From the NCBI GenBank assembly GCA_913050545.1, contig CAJWZY010000032.1, positions 1 through 12,861 on the forward strand: a stretch of 12,861 nucleotides of DNA, given 5' to 3'. Of the stretch, positions 1-6,633 are shown one piece after another. The stretch is from an uncultured bacterium. Its GTDB lineage: Bacteria > Planctomycetota > UBA8108. The position numbers and the translations under genes were made by a program. Under the pieces are notes generated by a model, which was not told where the DNA came from, searched no databases, and saw only the letters and a program-made list of their open reading frames with translations. How positions within the stretch are numbered: position 1 is the first letter of the stretch; every line of letters begins with the position of its first letter.

Positions 1-705
1 GTTGATGCCTATTTCGCGAGACAGCGGTCCATCCCCGAGTCCGTGGCTTCGTAGACGAAGGAGTTTCTCGCCGTATTCAGGAACACCGGTTGTGATGATG
101 CCCCCATCGCCGTAGGCGCCGAGGTTCTTGGTCGGGAAGAATGAGAAACACCCGATCTCGCCCATCGATCCGGCCCGGCGCCCATTGTATTCCGAGCCGA
201 TGGCCTGGGCTGCATCTTCGATCACGGCAAGGCCGTGTCGCTCTGCGATCTCCATGATCGGGTCCATGTCTGCGCAGCAGCCGTAGAGATGAACCGGGAT
301 GATCGCCCGTGTTCTGGGGGTTATCTTGCGTTCTATATCTTCCGGGTCACAGTTGAAGCTGCTCTCGAGTGAATCAACAAAAACCGGCCGGGCCCCCGTC
401 CTCGATATGCAGCCGGCGGTGGCGAAGAAGGTGAAGCTGGGGCAGATGACCTCGTCACCTTCCCCGATGCCAAGAGCCATGAGCGCAACGAGGAGAGCGT
501 CGGTTCCAGAAGAGACACCGATGGCGTGCTCCGCCTGGCAATACTCCGCGCATTCTTTTTCGAGGGCCTCGACTTCGGGGCCGAGGATGAAATAGCCGCT
601 TTTGAGGACCCGGGTGAAGGCCTCCTGTAGCTCTGCTTCAAGCCCGGCTTCGAGCCTTTTTAAATCCAGCAGCGGGACTTCTCTCACCTTGACCTCGTTG
701 TTCAT
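1..705 (-). CDS. DegT/DnrJ/EryC1/StrS family PLP aminotransferase (partial, C-terminus beyond left edge)
   Basis: The frame is open from ATG at 705 to the window edge, giving 235 residues; a full family member is about 370-400, so the C-terminal third is missing. Family features visible: the N-terminal VPLLDL opening, SGTDALLVAL (res. 66-75) at the cofactor-phosphate region, HLYG (139-142), EDAAQAIG (163-170) with the Asp that contacts the PLP pyridine nitrogen, and SFFPTKNLGAYGDGG (188-202), where K193 is the expected PLP-binding lysine. Known members transfer an amino group to keto-sugars bound to nucleotides, for lipopolysaccharide, glycan or aminoglycoside synthesis; a few are dehydratases, but those lack this lysine. 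The substrate cannot be read from the sequence. A GTG at 714 is an alternative start in the same frame. No good ribosome binding site is seen before either start. It is divergent from the kinase at 963. Confidence 0.93.
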   Translation of the reverse strand, partial: MNNEVKVREVPLLDLKRLEAGLEAELQEAFTRVLKSGYFILGPEVEALEKECAEYCQAEHAIGVSSGTDALLVALMALGIGEGDEVICPSFTFFATAGCISRTGARPVFVDSLESSFNCDPEDIERKITPRTRAIIPVHLYGCCADMDPIMEIAERHGLAVIEDAAQAIGSEYNGRRAGSMGEIGCFSFFPTKNLGAYGDGGIITTGVPEYGEKLLRLRSHGLGDGPLSREIGIN

Positions 706-761
706 TGTGCCCACGCTGAATCATCCTGTTGAACGTGCTGTGGGGAAGCGGGGAGCGATAT

Positions 762-767
762 TTTATA
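762..767 (-). promoter_or_regulatory. Possible -10 element for the aminotransferase gene
   Basis: On the minus strand this reads TATAAA within an AT-rich patch (TTATAAAATAT) that stands out from GC-rich surroundings, about 57 bp upstream of the ATG at 705. No convincing -35 hexamer lies 16-18 bp further upstream, so this is only a weak call. Confidence 0.25.
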
Positions 768-814
768 AGAGAGATCATCCGGTTCTCGTCCCCTTCGGGC
801 AAGCCCCATTCACA

Positions 815-859
815 GGAAGATTATTTGCCATGGGGTGGTTTTGTAGCCGGTAATCTTCC
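815..859. repeat. 9-bp perfect inverted repeat in the divergent intergenic region
   Basis: GGAAGATTA at 815-823 is matched by its exact reverse complement TAATCTTCC at 851-859, with a 27-bp spacer. In a plus-strand RNA the stem could be extended by two G-U pairs. It lies between the divergent aminotransferase and kinase genes, about 110 bp from each start, so it could be an operator or a leader hairpin. A second small repeat, AGAGA-GGG-TCTCT at 932-944, lies just before the kinase start. No other intergenic feature stands out in 706-962. Confidence 0.45.
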
Positions 860-962
860 CCGGGGAGCCATTTGTCCACATCCACCGCTTATTGGCTGAA
901 GTTGGACGCCCGGTAATGCCGAAAAAGTAATAGAGAGGGTCTCTTTAAACGGTTTGTGATTA

Positions 963-1931
963 ATGGACGACTACGAGCTTTTTCCCCAGGGCTCCCGGTT
1001 TCCTCGTGTTCCCGGATTTCCCGGTGACGAGGTGGCCGGCAACAAATCCGGCTCCCCGACCAACGAAGGTTTGTCGGCCGGGAGCGGATTTGGTGATTAC
1101 CGCATCTGCAGGCTGATTCATGAAGGGCACACAGCCTCGATCTACGAGGTGCGCGGCCGTTTCGATGGCCGCGGGTATGCGCTCAAGACTCCCCGGGATC
1201 CGGCCTCGCCCGAGAGCTGCGAGAGCCTGCGGGTTGAGAGGAGCTTCTCCACCCGCCTCAGGCATCCATCCCTGCTGGGCATCCAGGGCCAGGGGGAGGC
1301 AGGGGGAGTGCCTTACTTCCTGATGACTCTCCATAGTGGCGAGACTGCCGGAGCGCTGCTGCGGGACAGCAGCGCTCTGCGGGACACAGGGAGCCTCCTC
1401 GCGCTGGCCGCAGGTTTTGCTTCCGTGGTCGATGCGGTTTCCGCGCTCCACCGCTCGGGGATTGTTCATCGGGACATCCACCCGGAGAATATTCTCCTCG
1501 ATTCCGAGGGTCGCCTGGTCCTGGCGGACCTGGGCTCAGCGCTCAACCTCGCTGACAGGAACCTGCGCCCGGAGATCGAGCCGGCGGGAAGTCTTCTCTA
1601 CCGCAGCCCGGAACAATTACCTGCCGGGGCTAATCAATATGTGCCGACAGGGGATGTTTATGCCCTTGGAATGACCCTCTACATCCTGCTGACCGGGCGC
1701 CTTCCCTTTCTCCCCTCGAACAGCAGGGAGCTGGGAAGGCTCAAGCTCACCCGCGAACTTCCTTCTGCCCGCCGCGTAAATCCGGCAGTTCCCCTGGGCC
1801 TTGATGCAATCGTTCGCCAGGCTTGCGCGATTCAGCGCTCCGCCCGGTACCCGGGCGCTGAAGATATGGCCCGGGATCTCAAGCGGTTTGTGTCCCGCCG
1901 CCGCCGTTGTCGCAGTCGCTACGCATCCTGA
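963..1931 (+). CDS. Hanks-type serine/threonine protein kinase-like protein with atypical active site
   Basis: A 322-residue cytoplasmic protein with a kinase domain at about residues 46-312 and no membrane segment. Order of motifs: a degenerate glycine loop LIHEGHTASIYEV (51-63) that keeps only one of the usual glycines; YALK with the ATP-binding K75; probable helix-C E92; the catalytic loop HRDIHPENIL (169-178) with D171 and N176; DLG (189-191) in place of DFG; RSPEQ (214-218) as the APE motif; and DVYALGMTLYILLTG (231-245). The catalytic-loop lysine two residues after the Asp is His (H173). The first 45 residues are Gly/Pro/Ser-rich and look disordered; the tail is basic (SRRRRCRSR). The start is fixed by an in-frame TGA at 957-959, with ATG at 963 the first start after it; no clear ribosome binding site precedes it. 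The metal- and ATP-binding residues are present, so activity is plausible but not certain. The target is unknown. Confidence 0.88.
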   Translation: MDDYELFPQGSRFPRVPGFPGDEVAGNKSGSPTNEGLSAGSGFGDYRICRLIHEGHTASIYEVRGRFDGRGYALKTPRDPASPESCESLRVERSFSTRLRHPSLLGIQGQGEAGGVPYFLMTLHSGETAGALLRDSSALRDTGSLLALAAGFASVVDAVSALHRSGIVHRDIHPENILLDSEGRLVLADLGSALNLADRNLRPEIEPAGSLLYRSPEQLPAGANQYVPTGDVYALGMTLYILLTGRLPFLPSNSRELGRLKLTRELPSARRVNPAVPLGLDAIVRQACAIQRSARYPGAEDMARDLKRFVSRRRRCRSRYAS

Positions 1932-1958
1932 GCTTGTTGCCTCGGCCAGGGGGAGGGC

Positions 1959-2921
1959 TCAACCACTCTTCTCGAACAGCAGGAAGATTCCTGCGACGGC
2001 GATGACCGCGCCGATAATCGCCCGCAGAGAAACCCGTTGCCTGAGAACAAAGAAGGCGAGGGGAAGAACAAAGATCGGGCTTGTTGAGTGCATGGTGATT
2101 GCGACGCCGAGCTTTGCATGCTGGTAGGCAATCATGCAGAGCCACACCCCGAGAAAGGTCCCGAGGAAGCTGGCTGGCAGCAGTGGAAGCCAGCTTCGGC
2201 GGTCTTTAAGCTGGCGCACCCAGCCCGGCAACTTACCGTTCACTGCGGCGATGGCGGTGCCAAGCGCGATGGCCACGAGCATCCTGGCGAAGGTGGCCTT
2301 GAGGGGGCTCAGTCCTGCGTTCATCGGAATCTTTGCCAGCGCAGCGGCAGCCGCCTGGCCGACGCATCCCAGCAATCCGTACCAGATGCCGGCCTTGACG
2401 GAGCCGGGGAAAACCCCCTGCGCCTCCTTGTCTCCACCTTTCTCGCGGATGATCCAGATGACCCCAACCAGGGTCAGCGCCATGCCTCCCCATGCAACCA
2501 GGGGCAGGGTCTCGACCGAACCGAGGAGGAGCCACCCGCACAGGACCCCCAGGGGGGGAGTCAGGGTTGAGATCGCGAGTGTTCTGCGTGGGCCGAGAAT
2601 CTGCAGGCTCCTGAAATAAAAGGTGTCGCCAATGACGAGGCCGGCCAGTGAGCTGAGACCGAGATAGACCCAGGCCTGGGGACTCAGCTCGAACAGGAAG
2701 CCCAGGGGGCTCGTTGAGCCGGGCAAGAGGGAGAAGGCCAGCAGGGTCAGGAGCAGGAAGCCGCAGCTCGCGACATTCTTGAAGAGGGTGATGGCGCCGG
2801 CAGGAGCCGGTACGCGGCTGAAGATGAGGCTGGTGATGGCCCAGCTGGCGGCGGCCGCCAGGCCGGCAAGCTCACCCTTATAGGCGCCAAGAAGTTCTGT
2901 GAGCGAGAGGGGTCCTGGCAA
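1959..2921 (-). CDS. EamA/DMT-superfamily transporter
   Basis: A 320-residue, very hydrophobic protein with about ten predicted membrane helices arranged as two EamA repeats (about 15-158 and 175-316), the normal size and layout for drug/metabolite exporters. Typical features include GDTFYFRSLQILGPRRTLAISTLTPP split across residues 98-123 (helices 3-4 of repeat 1) and the matching AYQHAKLGVAITMHSTSPIF segment at 265-284 in repeat 2. Start is TTG at 2921: no other start codon lies upstream in frame, no ATG, GTG or TTG occurs before the first helix, and GGGAG lies 6 nt upstream inside the end of the LOG gene. The two genes are separated by only 2 bp, so translation is probably coupled. The substrate is unknown. 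The family exports amino acids, nucleobases, nucleotide sugars or drugs, so the LOG neighbour makes a purine-type substrate worth considering. It is convergent with the kinase gene, 27 bp away. Confidence 0.9.
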   Translation of the reverse strand: MPGPLSLTELLGAYKGELAGLAAAASWAITSLIFSRVPAPAGAITLFKNVASCGFLLLTLLAFSLLPGSTSPLGFLFELSPQAWVYLGLSSLAGLVIGDTFYFRSLQILGPRRTLAISTLTPPLGVLCGWLLLGSVETLPLVAWGGMALTLVGVIWIIREKGGDKEAQGVFPGSVKAGIWYGLLGCVGQAAAAALAKIPMNAGLSPLKATFARMLVAIALGTAIAAVNGKLPGWVRQLKDRRSWLPLLPASFLGTFLGVWLCMIAYQHAKLGVAITMHSTSPIFVLPLAFFVLRQRVSLRAIIGAVIAVAGIFLLFEKSG

Positions 2922-2923
2922 GG

Positions 2924-3505
2924 TCAGCTCCCGTCAGCAGCGTCTTCTCCCGGCGAAGTACCGGAGCTCGTTGCCAGGAGGTTGAGCGCCGCCTCGACAT
3001 CGTCAACCACCTCGTAGAGATCCAGGCATTCTTTGCTGATAAGCCGCTCTTCTTCGAGGCGCTCGAAGAAACCCAGGAGTGCTTGATAGAAGCCATCGGT
3101 ATTTACCAGGATGATGGGCTTGTCGTGGTAGTCGAGCTGTCTCAGGGTGATGATCTCAAGCATCTCATCCAGCGTGCCGAAGGCGCCTGGCAGGCAGATG
3201 AAGGCCTCGGCCCGCTCGATCATGATGTTCTTCCGTTCAGCCATGTCGGCAGTGACAAGCAGCTCCTCTGCGGCTTCGAAGGCGATCTCCTCTGTGCTCA
3301 GCCGCTCCGGGATGACGCCTATGACCCTGCCGCCGCCCTGTTGTACTTCTCTTGCCAGCTCGCCCATCAGCCCGACCGAGCCACCGCCGTAGACCAGCGT
3401 ATGGTCCCGGGCGACCATGAGCTGCCCCAGCTGCCTGGCAACCTCGAGGTATCGAGGGCTGGCGTTGTTGCTGGATGCGCAGAAAACACAGATGGGGATT
3501 CCCAT
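2924..3505 (-). CDS. LOG-family phosphoribohydrolase (TIGR00730-type; cytokinin/nucleotide base release)
   Basis: 193 residues, the normal length for the LOG family, which cleaves nucleoside 5'-monophosphates (cytokinin ribotides, AMP) to the free base and ribose 5-phosphate in the cytoplasm. Visible: CVFCASS at 6-12, YGGGSVGLMG (39-48), MAERKNIM (88-95) with R91, and PGAFGTLDE (106-114). The last is the PGGxGTxxE signature with the second Gly as Ala; it keeps Glu114, which together with R91 is expected to be catalytic. The tail after residue 178 is low-complexity (SSGTSPGEDAADGS). AAGGA lies 6 nt before the ATG, supporting this start. It is 21 bp downstream of the oxidoreductase and 2 bp upstream of the transporter, so the three probably form an operon. 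Older annotations often call such proteins lysine decarboxylases, which is wrong for this family. Confidence 0.92.
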   Translation of the reverse strand: MGIPICVFCASSNNASPRYLEVARQLGQLMVARDHTLVYGGGSVGLMGELAREVQQGGGRVIGVIPERLSTEEIAFEAAEELLVTADMAERKNIMIERAEAFICLPGAFGTLDEMLEIITLRQLDYHDKPIILVNTDGFYQALLGFFERLEEERLISKECLDLYEVVDDVEAALNLLATSSGTSPGEDAADGS

Positions 3506-3526
3506 GTTCGATCCTTTGGGCAGGGG

Positions 3527-4648
3527 TCAGCTGCGCTTTTGCAGGGAGCGCAGCGGGTTGTCTCGATTCTCCAGGGGCAGTGTGACAGGTGCCCGGAGGC
3601 GATGCGATTCGAAAACCGCGGCAATCATCTCTGTCGCACCGCGCGCCTGGTAGATGCTGCCGAGGGGTTGACGATCCTGTTCAATCGATTCTATCAGGTC
3701 TGTGGCGATGGCCACGTTCCCGTTGCCCCTGGCTGGGCGGTCGGTGTTCTTGAGTGGCTCGGGCTTGTCAATTCCCGCACTGGTAACCGGCTTCCACCGG
3801 GAGCCTGTTCGCCCCGGCTCCCAGGATGGGTCCTCGAGGATGTGGACATCGGGAAGGTAGCCGGTATGAATCTTGATGACGCCTTTTGAGCCAAAGAGGG
3901 TGAGCCCGAAGCGCGAGGGGTTTGCCGCCATGTTGCGGTGGCTCGCAAAGAAGGCGGCGCAGCCGTTTTCCATTTTGAAGGAGGCCTCGATGCCATCGCC
4001 GGCGAGGAGGCCAATGCCTTCGTTTCCTTCCTTGACGTCTTCGGGGCCAACCGCCCGCCCACCCTGTGTTACCCGCGCGAAGCAGCTTTTTGCTGCGCCG
4101 GAAAAGATGCGCATGAGGTCGAAAATATGGGTGCCAAGAACCCAGAGGTCTTCACCTCCACCCCGGTGGTCTTCCTTGCCCCTCCCCCTGAGCTCGAGCA
4201 GGCGGCCGATCTTTCCCGCTGCGATGAGCTGCTGGACAACCTTGATTCTCGGGCTGTAGCGGGTCTGGTGGGCGATGGCCAGCTTGACGTGTTTTTCTTC
4301 GCAGGCCCGGACCATTGCGTCGGCCTCCGCCAGCGTCCGACACATTGGCTTTTCCAGGAAGATGCTCGCACCCTGTTCGGCGCAGGCAAGCACCATGTCG
4401 TGGTGGCAGTCGAGCCAGCGGGGGGCGACGCTGACGATGTCAGGGCGCTCAGCCTGCAGCATCTTGTGGTAGTCGATATAGCGCGATTTTACTCCCAGGC
4501 TCTCAGCCGTTCTTTTGAGGCCGGCAGGGTTCTCGTCGGCAATGCCCACGATTTCCGCCTGGGGGATCTCTTTCCAGACTTTATCCAGCCCATGGCCGTA
4601 ATTGCCTTTGCCGCTTCGGCCAATAATCGCAACCCGGTATTTTTTCAT
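3527..4648 (-). CDS. Gfo/Idh/MocA family NAD(P)-dependent oxidoreductase
   Basis: 373 residues with a Rossmann domain (about 1-125) and a C-terminal alpha/beta domain. The nucleotide loop is IIGRSGKGNYGHG (8-20), a longer variant of the usual GxGxxG. FLEKPM (97-102) carries the catalytic-type Lys100, and GTHIFD (172-177) holds the conserved His174 and Asp177. Family members oxidise or reduce sugars, sugar acids, inositols and related compounds; the substrate here cannot be assigned. No Tat or Sec signal is present, so it is cytoplasmic. The start at 4648 is preceded by AAGGG at about 10 nt. It is the first gene of the minus-strand cluster with the LOG protein and EamA transporter, and is divergent from the hexokinase-like gene with 174 bp between them. 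The GNYGHG type of N-terminus is, from memory, common in planctomycete oxidoreductases. Confidence 0.92.
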   Translation of the reverse strand: MKKYRVAIIGRSGKGNYGHGLDKVWKEIPQAEIVGIADENPAGLKRTAESLGVKSRYIDYHKMLQAERPDIVSVAPRWLDCHHDMVLACAEQGASIFLEKPMCRTLAEADAMVRACEEKHVKLAIAHQTRYSPRIKVVQQLIAAGKIGRLLELRGRGKEDHRGGGEDLWVLGTHIFDLMRIFSGAAKSCFARVTQGGRAVGPEDVKEGNEGIGLLAGDGIEASFKMENGCAAFFASHRNMAANPSRFGLTLFGSKGVIKIHTGYLPDVHILEDPSWEPGRTGSRWKPVTSAGIDKPEPLKNTDRPARGNGNVAIATDLIESIEQDRQPLGSIYQARGATEMIAAVFESHRLRAPVTLPLENRDNPLRSLQKRS

Positions 4649-4741
4649 ATCATGATTACCCTTTCAGGTGGTCGCAAGGGTGCCGCAGAGAGGGCACGTG
4701 CTTCTTCCAATATTCATCAACAGGCTCCCTGCATCCACCCT

Positions 4742-4798
4742 CTATACTCAGGACTGTCCCGAAACAGTGCCGGGTTTTGCCGGGGCCTGCTATACTCA
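4742..4798 (+). promoter_or_regulatory. Promoter/operator region of the hexokinase-like gene
   Basis: An extended -10 sequence TGCTATACT occurs at 4788-4796, 26 bp before the ATG at 4823; no good -35 is present, as expected for extended -10 promoters. The 9-mer CTATACTCA occurs twice in direct orientation, at 4742-4750 and 4790-4798. Between them is the inverted repeat ACTGT-CCCGAA-ACAGT (4753-4768), which lies where a -35 region or operator would be. Read on the other strand the 9-mer contains AGTATA, so it could also serve the divergent oxidoreductase gene, although no clear promoter is visible there. Confidence 0.45.
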
Positions 4799-4822
4799 TG
4801 TCCGGTTTTTTTGTGAGGACAC

Positions 4823-6370
4823 ATGAATCATCGTCAACCTGAGGTGTTTATTTCGAGGAAGGGTCTGACCCCTGCAACGGAGAGCCTCTATCGGCAGTTC
4901 CAGCAGGAGCGTCTCATCTTCGATTGTGAGGACCCCGAGGCCCTGGGTCTTCTGCGTGCCGATGCGGAGCGCATCGCAGCAGGGATGGACGACCCGGAGT
5001 GTGCGCCGCCTATGCTCTGGAGTGGTGTTCCGTGGCCGGGGGATGACCGTCCTCTGCGCAGCGATTATTGCCTGAGCATCTCAGTCGGGGGCAGCAAGAC
5101 GGTAGCTCTCCTGTTGAGAATAGAGGGGGAGGAGGTTGTTGCGCTCGGCCCGGGGGGGGAAGAGGTCTGTGGCAGCAAATTGGAAGAGCTCGCGAAGTCC
5201 TGTTCCTTTGCCACCCCAACAGCAAAAAATACCCCGGATGGGTATTCAATGATCGCAAAGATTGCCGAGGGGGTGTGTGACCAGCTTGGCGATAACCGGG
5301 CGGCCCTTGGGCGATGTGCCAATATCGTGTTGAGCTGGGCTTTCGCCAGCTCCATAGAACGAACCCGGGAGGACCTGCTGGGGGGATTGGCGGCCAGGAC
5401 AACGCTGATGACGAAGAAGCAGGGGCCTTTCACCGAGGACCTGCGGGGCAAGGATCTCTGTGCGCTCTTTGCGCAGGCTTTCGAGGAGGTTCTCGGCCAC
5501 CGCTGGCCGGTTACCGTTGTCAACGATGGGGTGATGGCATTGCATTACCTGCTGGGCCCCCGCTGGCGGAACAAATATGCCCGGATCGGCTTGTTTATTA
5601 ACGGAACCGGCTGCAATTTCGCCCTTGCCGAGCCTTATGCTGTCAGGCCCGAGGGTATTGTCAGCGCCGAAAGGGAGAGTTACGAGCCACGACATTTATT
5701 GGCCGGGGAGGGGCCGGCTGCCGGTGAGCGGGTGGTGAACTATATTGTCAATTACGAGATTGGCAGCATTGACCTTGTTGCAACCCGGTCGCGTTTTGAT
5801 ATTTCCCAGAGCTATCCGATTCAGACCAATGCATTGTCAGGCGGCAATGCGTTCGGGCAGCAGTTTGGAGGCCTGGGGAGGGAGTTTCTCGGCGAAGAAT
5901 TTTTCCACAGACTCCTTGCCGGTTACCGGGAGAGCGGCTCTGGAGGAGAACTTCCGGGAGGGCCGCAGATTTCAACCCTGGCGACAGTACTGCCGGATGA
6001 GGCATCTTCCCGGCTTGCCGAGTTTTTTCCCGGGGTAGAAATGGATGGGGAGGAAACCGACAGCCTGGTCTTCCTCTGCCGTGCCATTGTAGACAGGTCT
6101 GCCCTTCATGCCGCCTTGCTCCTTTCTGCGGTGAGCTTCAGGACGGGTTTTGGTTTCGGGCAGGAAGAAAGCGGCCTGGGCGATCTTCTTGGTATGGAGG
6201 GGAGCATCTGGAGTATCGAGGGTTATCCGCAACAGGTCCTGGGTTACTGGGAAGGTATCTGCGGGGAGCGGAAGCTCAATGTCGAGCTGGCCCACGAACC
6301 CGGTTTTAACGCCAGCCTGCAAGGGCCTGCTTTCCTGGCGGCGATCCATGCACAGGCGGAACCCTCCTAG
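4823..6370 (+). CDS. Eukaryotic-type hexokinase-like sugar kinase
   Basis: 515 residues, close to the length of a single-unit eukaryotic hexokinase and unlike the short bacterial ROK glucokinases. The family's landmarks appear in order: SISVGGSKTVALLL (85-98) for the LDxGGTNFRV phosphate loop; VLSWAFAS (169-176) for LGFxFS; TKK plus EDLRGKDLCALFAQAF (197-199, 205-220) for the SWTKGF...GxDV stretch; VVNDGVMAL (232-240) with the catalytic-base Asp235; LFINGTGCNFALAE (257-270) for the GTGTNA adenosine loop; GGLGREFLGEEF (349-360); CRAIVDRSALHAA (419-431); and EGSIWSIEGYP (459-469) near the C-terminus. Expected reaction: ATP-dependent phosphorylation of a hexose in the cytoplasm. Several positions differ from true hexokinases, for instance VGGSKT for GGTNFR, so specificity is uncertain. 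GAGGA lies 3 nt before the ATG, which is close but usable. It stands alone as a transcription unit between a promoter region and a long intergenic gap. Confidence 0.82.
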   Translation: MNHRQPEVFISRKGLTPATESLYRQFQQERLIFDCEDPEALGLLRADAERIAAGMDDPECAPPMLWSGVPWPGDDRPLRSDYCLSISVGGSKTVALLLRIEGEEVVALGPGGEEVCGSKLEELAKSCSFATPTAKNTPDGYSMIAKIAEGVCDQLGDNRAALGRCANIVLSWAFASSIERTREDLLGGLAARTTLMTKKQGPFTEDLRGKDLCALFAQAFEEVLGHRWPVTVVNDGVMALHYLLGPRWRNKYARIGLFINGTGCNFALAEPYAVRPEGIVSAERESYEPRHLLAGEGPAAGERVVNYIVNYEIGSIDLVATRSRFDISQSYPIQTNALSGGNAFGQQFGGLGREFLGEEFFHRLLAGYRESGSGGELPGGPQISTLATVLPDEASSRLAEFFPGVEMDGEETDSLVFLCRAIVDRSALHAALLLSAVSFRTGFGFGQEESGLGDLLGMEGSIWSIEGYPQQVLGYWEGICGERKLNVELAHEPGFNASLQGPAFLAAIHAQAEPS

Positions 6371-6402
6371 TTCGCCTCCTGTTCGTGTTCTCATCTGCAG
6401 AG

Positions 6403-6425
6403 CTGACATATTAGGAATATGTCAG
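6403..6425. terminator. Perfect 10-bp hairpin after the hexokinase-like gene (terminator or operator)
   Basis: CTGACATATT (6403-6412) and AATATGTCAG (6416-6425) are perfect reverse complements with a 3-nt AGG loop, starting 33 bp after the stop codon. Position suggests a transcription end. However, the stem is AT-rich at its tip and is followed by GGTGCGCAGG rather than a T-run, so an intrinsic terminator is not assured. A dyad operator is the alternative. Confidence 0.5.
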
Positions 6426-6517
6426 GGTGCGCAGGGCTGTTCCAGGGGGCTATAAAACCCGCAGATTAACGTGTTTTCCCGGCGGTGGGATTCAGGTGAG
6501 ATAGAAACCAGATCCTG

Positions 6518-6526
6518 TGCTATGCT
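6518..6526 (+). promoter_or_regulatory. Possible extended -10 promoter for the lipoprotein gene
   Basis: TGCTATGCT at 6518-6526 differs by one base from the TGCTATACT extended -10 before the hexokinase-like gene. It sits inside a small dyad, CTGTGC-N7-GCACAG (6515-6533). Transcription would begin near 6533, giving a leader of about 330 nt that includes the fold at 6567-6633. TATAAA at 6451-6456 is an alternative -10. Neither has a clear -35. Confidence 0.3.
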
Positions 6527-6566
6527 TGCACAGAGGAAAAAAGTTGAAATGAAGCGAAGGCGAGCC

Positions 6567-6633
6567 TTAGAATCAGGCGATCCTTCCCCTAATCCCGGTA
6601 ACGGGAGCACGCCTCTCAGGGTGTTGATTCTGA
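6567..6633 (+). promoter_or_regulatory. Candidate structured leader RNA (nested stems, GNRA loop, possible pseudoknot)
   Basis: Three nested helices are visible. The outer stem is 6567-6575 with 6625-6633, nine pairs including one G-U. The middle stem is GGCG 6576-6579 with CGCC 6610-6613. The terminal hairpin is TCCCG 6593-6597 with CGGGA 6602-6606, closed by the tetraloop GTAA, a GNRA type. CCCT at 6587-6590 in the internal loop can also pair with AGGG at 6618-6621, which would form a pseudoknot enclosed by the outer stem. It lies about 230 nt before the lipoprotein start. I do not recognise it as a known riboswitch or ribozyme. No conservation evidence is available, so it may be chance folding. 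The rest of 6371-6863 holds only weaker repeats, such as AAATAACAG (6718-6726) pairing with 6755-6764 with one bulge, and shows no coding frame. Confidence 0.35.

Noticed and set aside
960..1481. 173-codon open frame on the minus strand
   Set aside because: Complement of the kinase gene; no domain, and the kinase motifs on the other strand are decisive.
1929..1961. Possible two-way terminator between the convergent kinase and EamA genes
   Set aside because: TGAGC/GCTCA and CCTC/GAGG can pair around a bulge, but the stem is irregular, the loop is large and there is no T-run on either strand.
3083..3889. 268-codon open frame on the plus strand
   Set aside because: Antisense to the LOG and oxidoreductase genes and spanning their junction; no motif or ribosome binding site supports it.
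3938..4816. 292-codon open frame on the plus strand
   Set aside because: Antisense to the Gfo/Idh/MocA gene, which shows the EKP and GTHxxD motifs; the translation has no family features.
6516..6530. Possible sigma-54 promoter (TTGCA preceded by GC-rich bases)
   Set aside because: The required GG 12 bases before the GC is absent (TG instead), so the match is poor; the extended -10 reading fits better.
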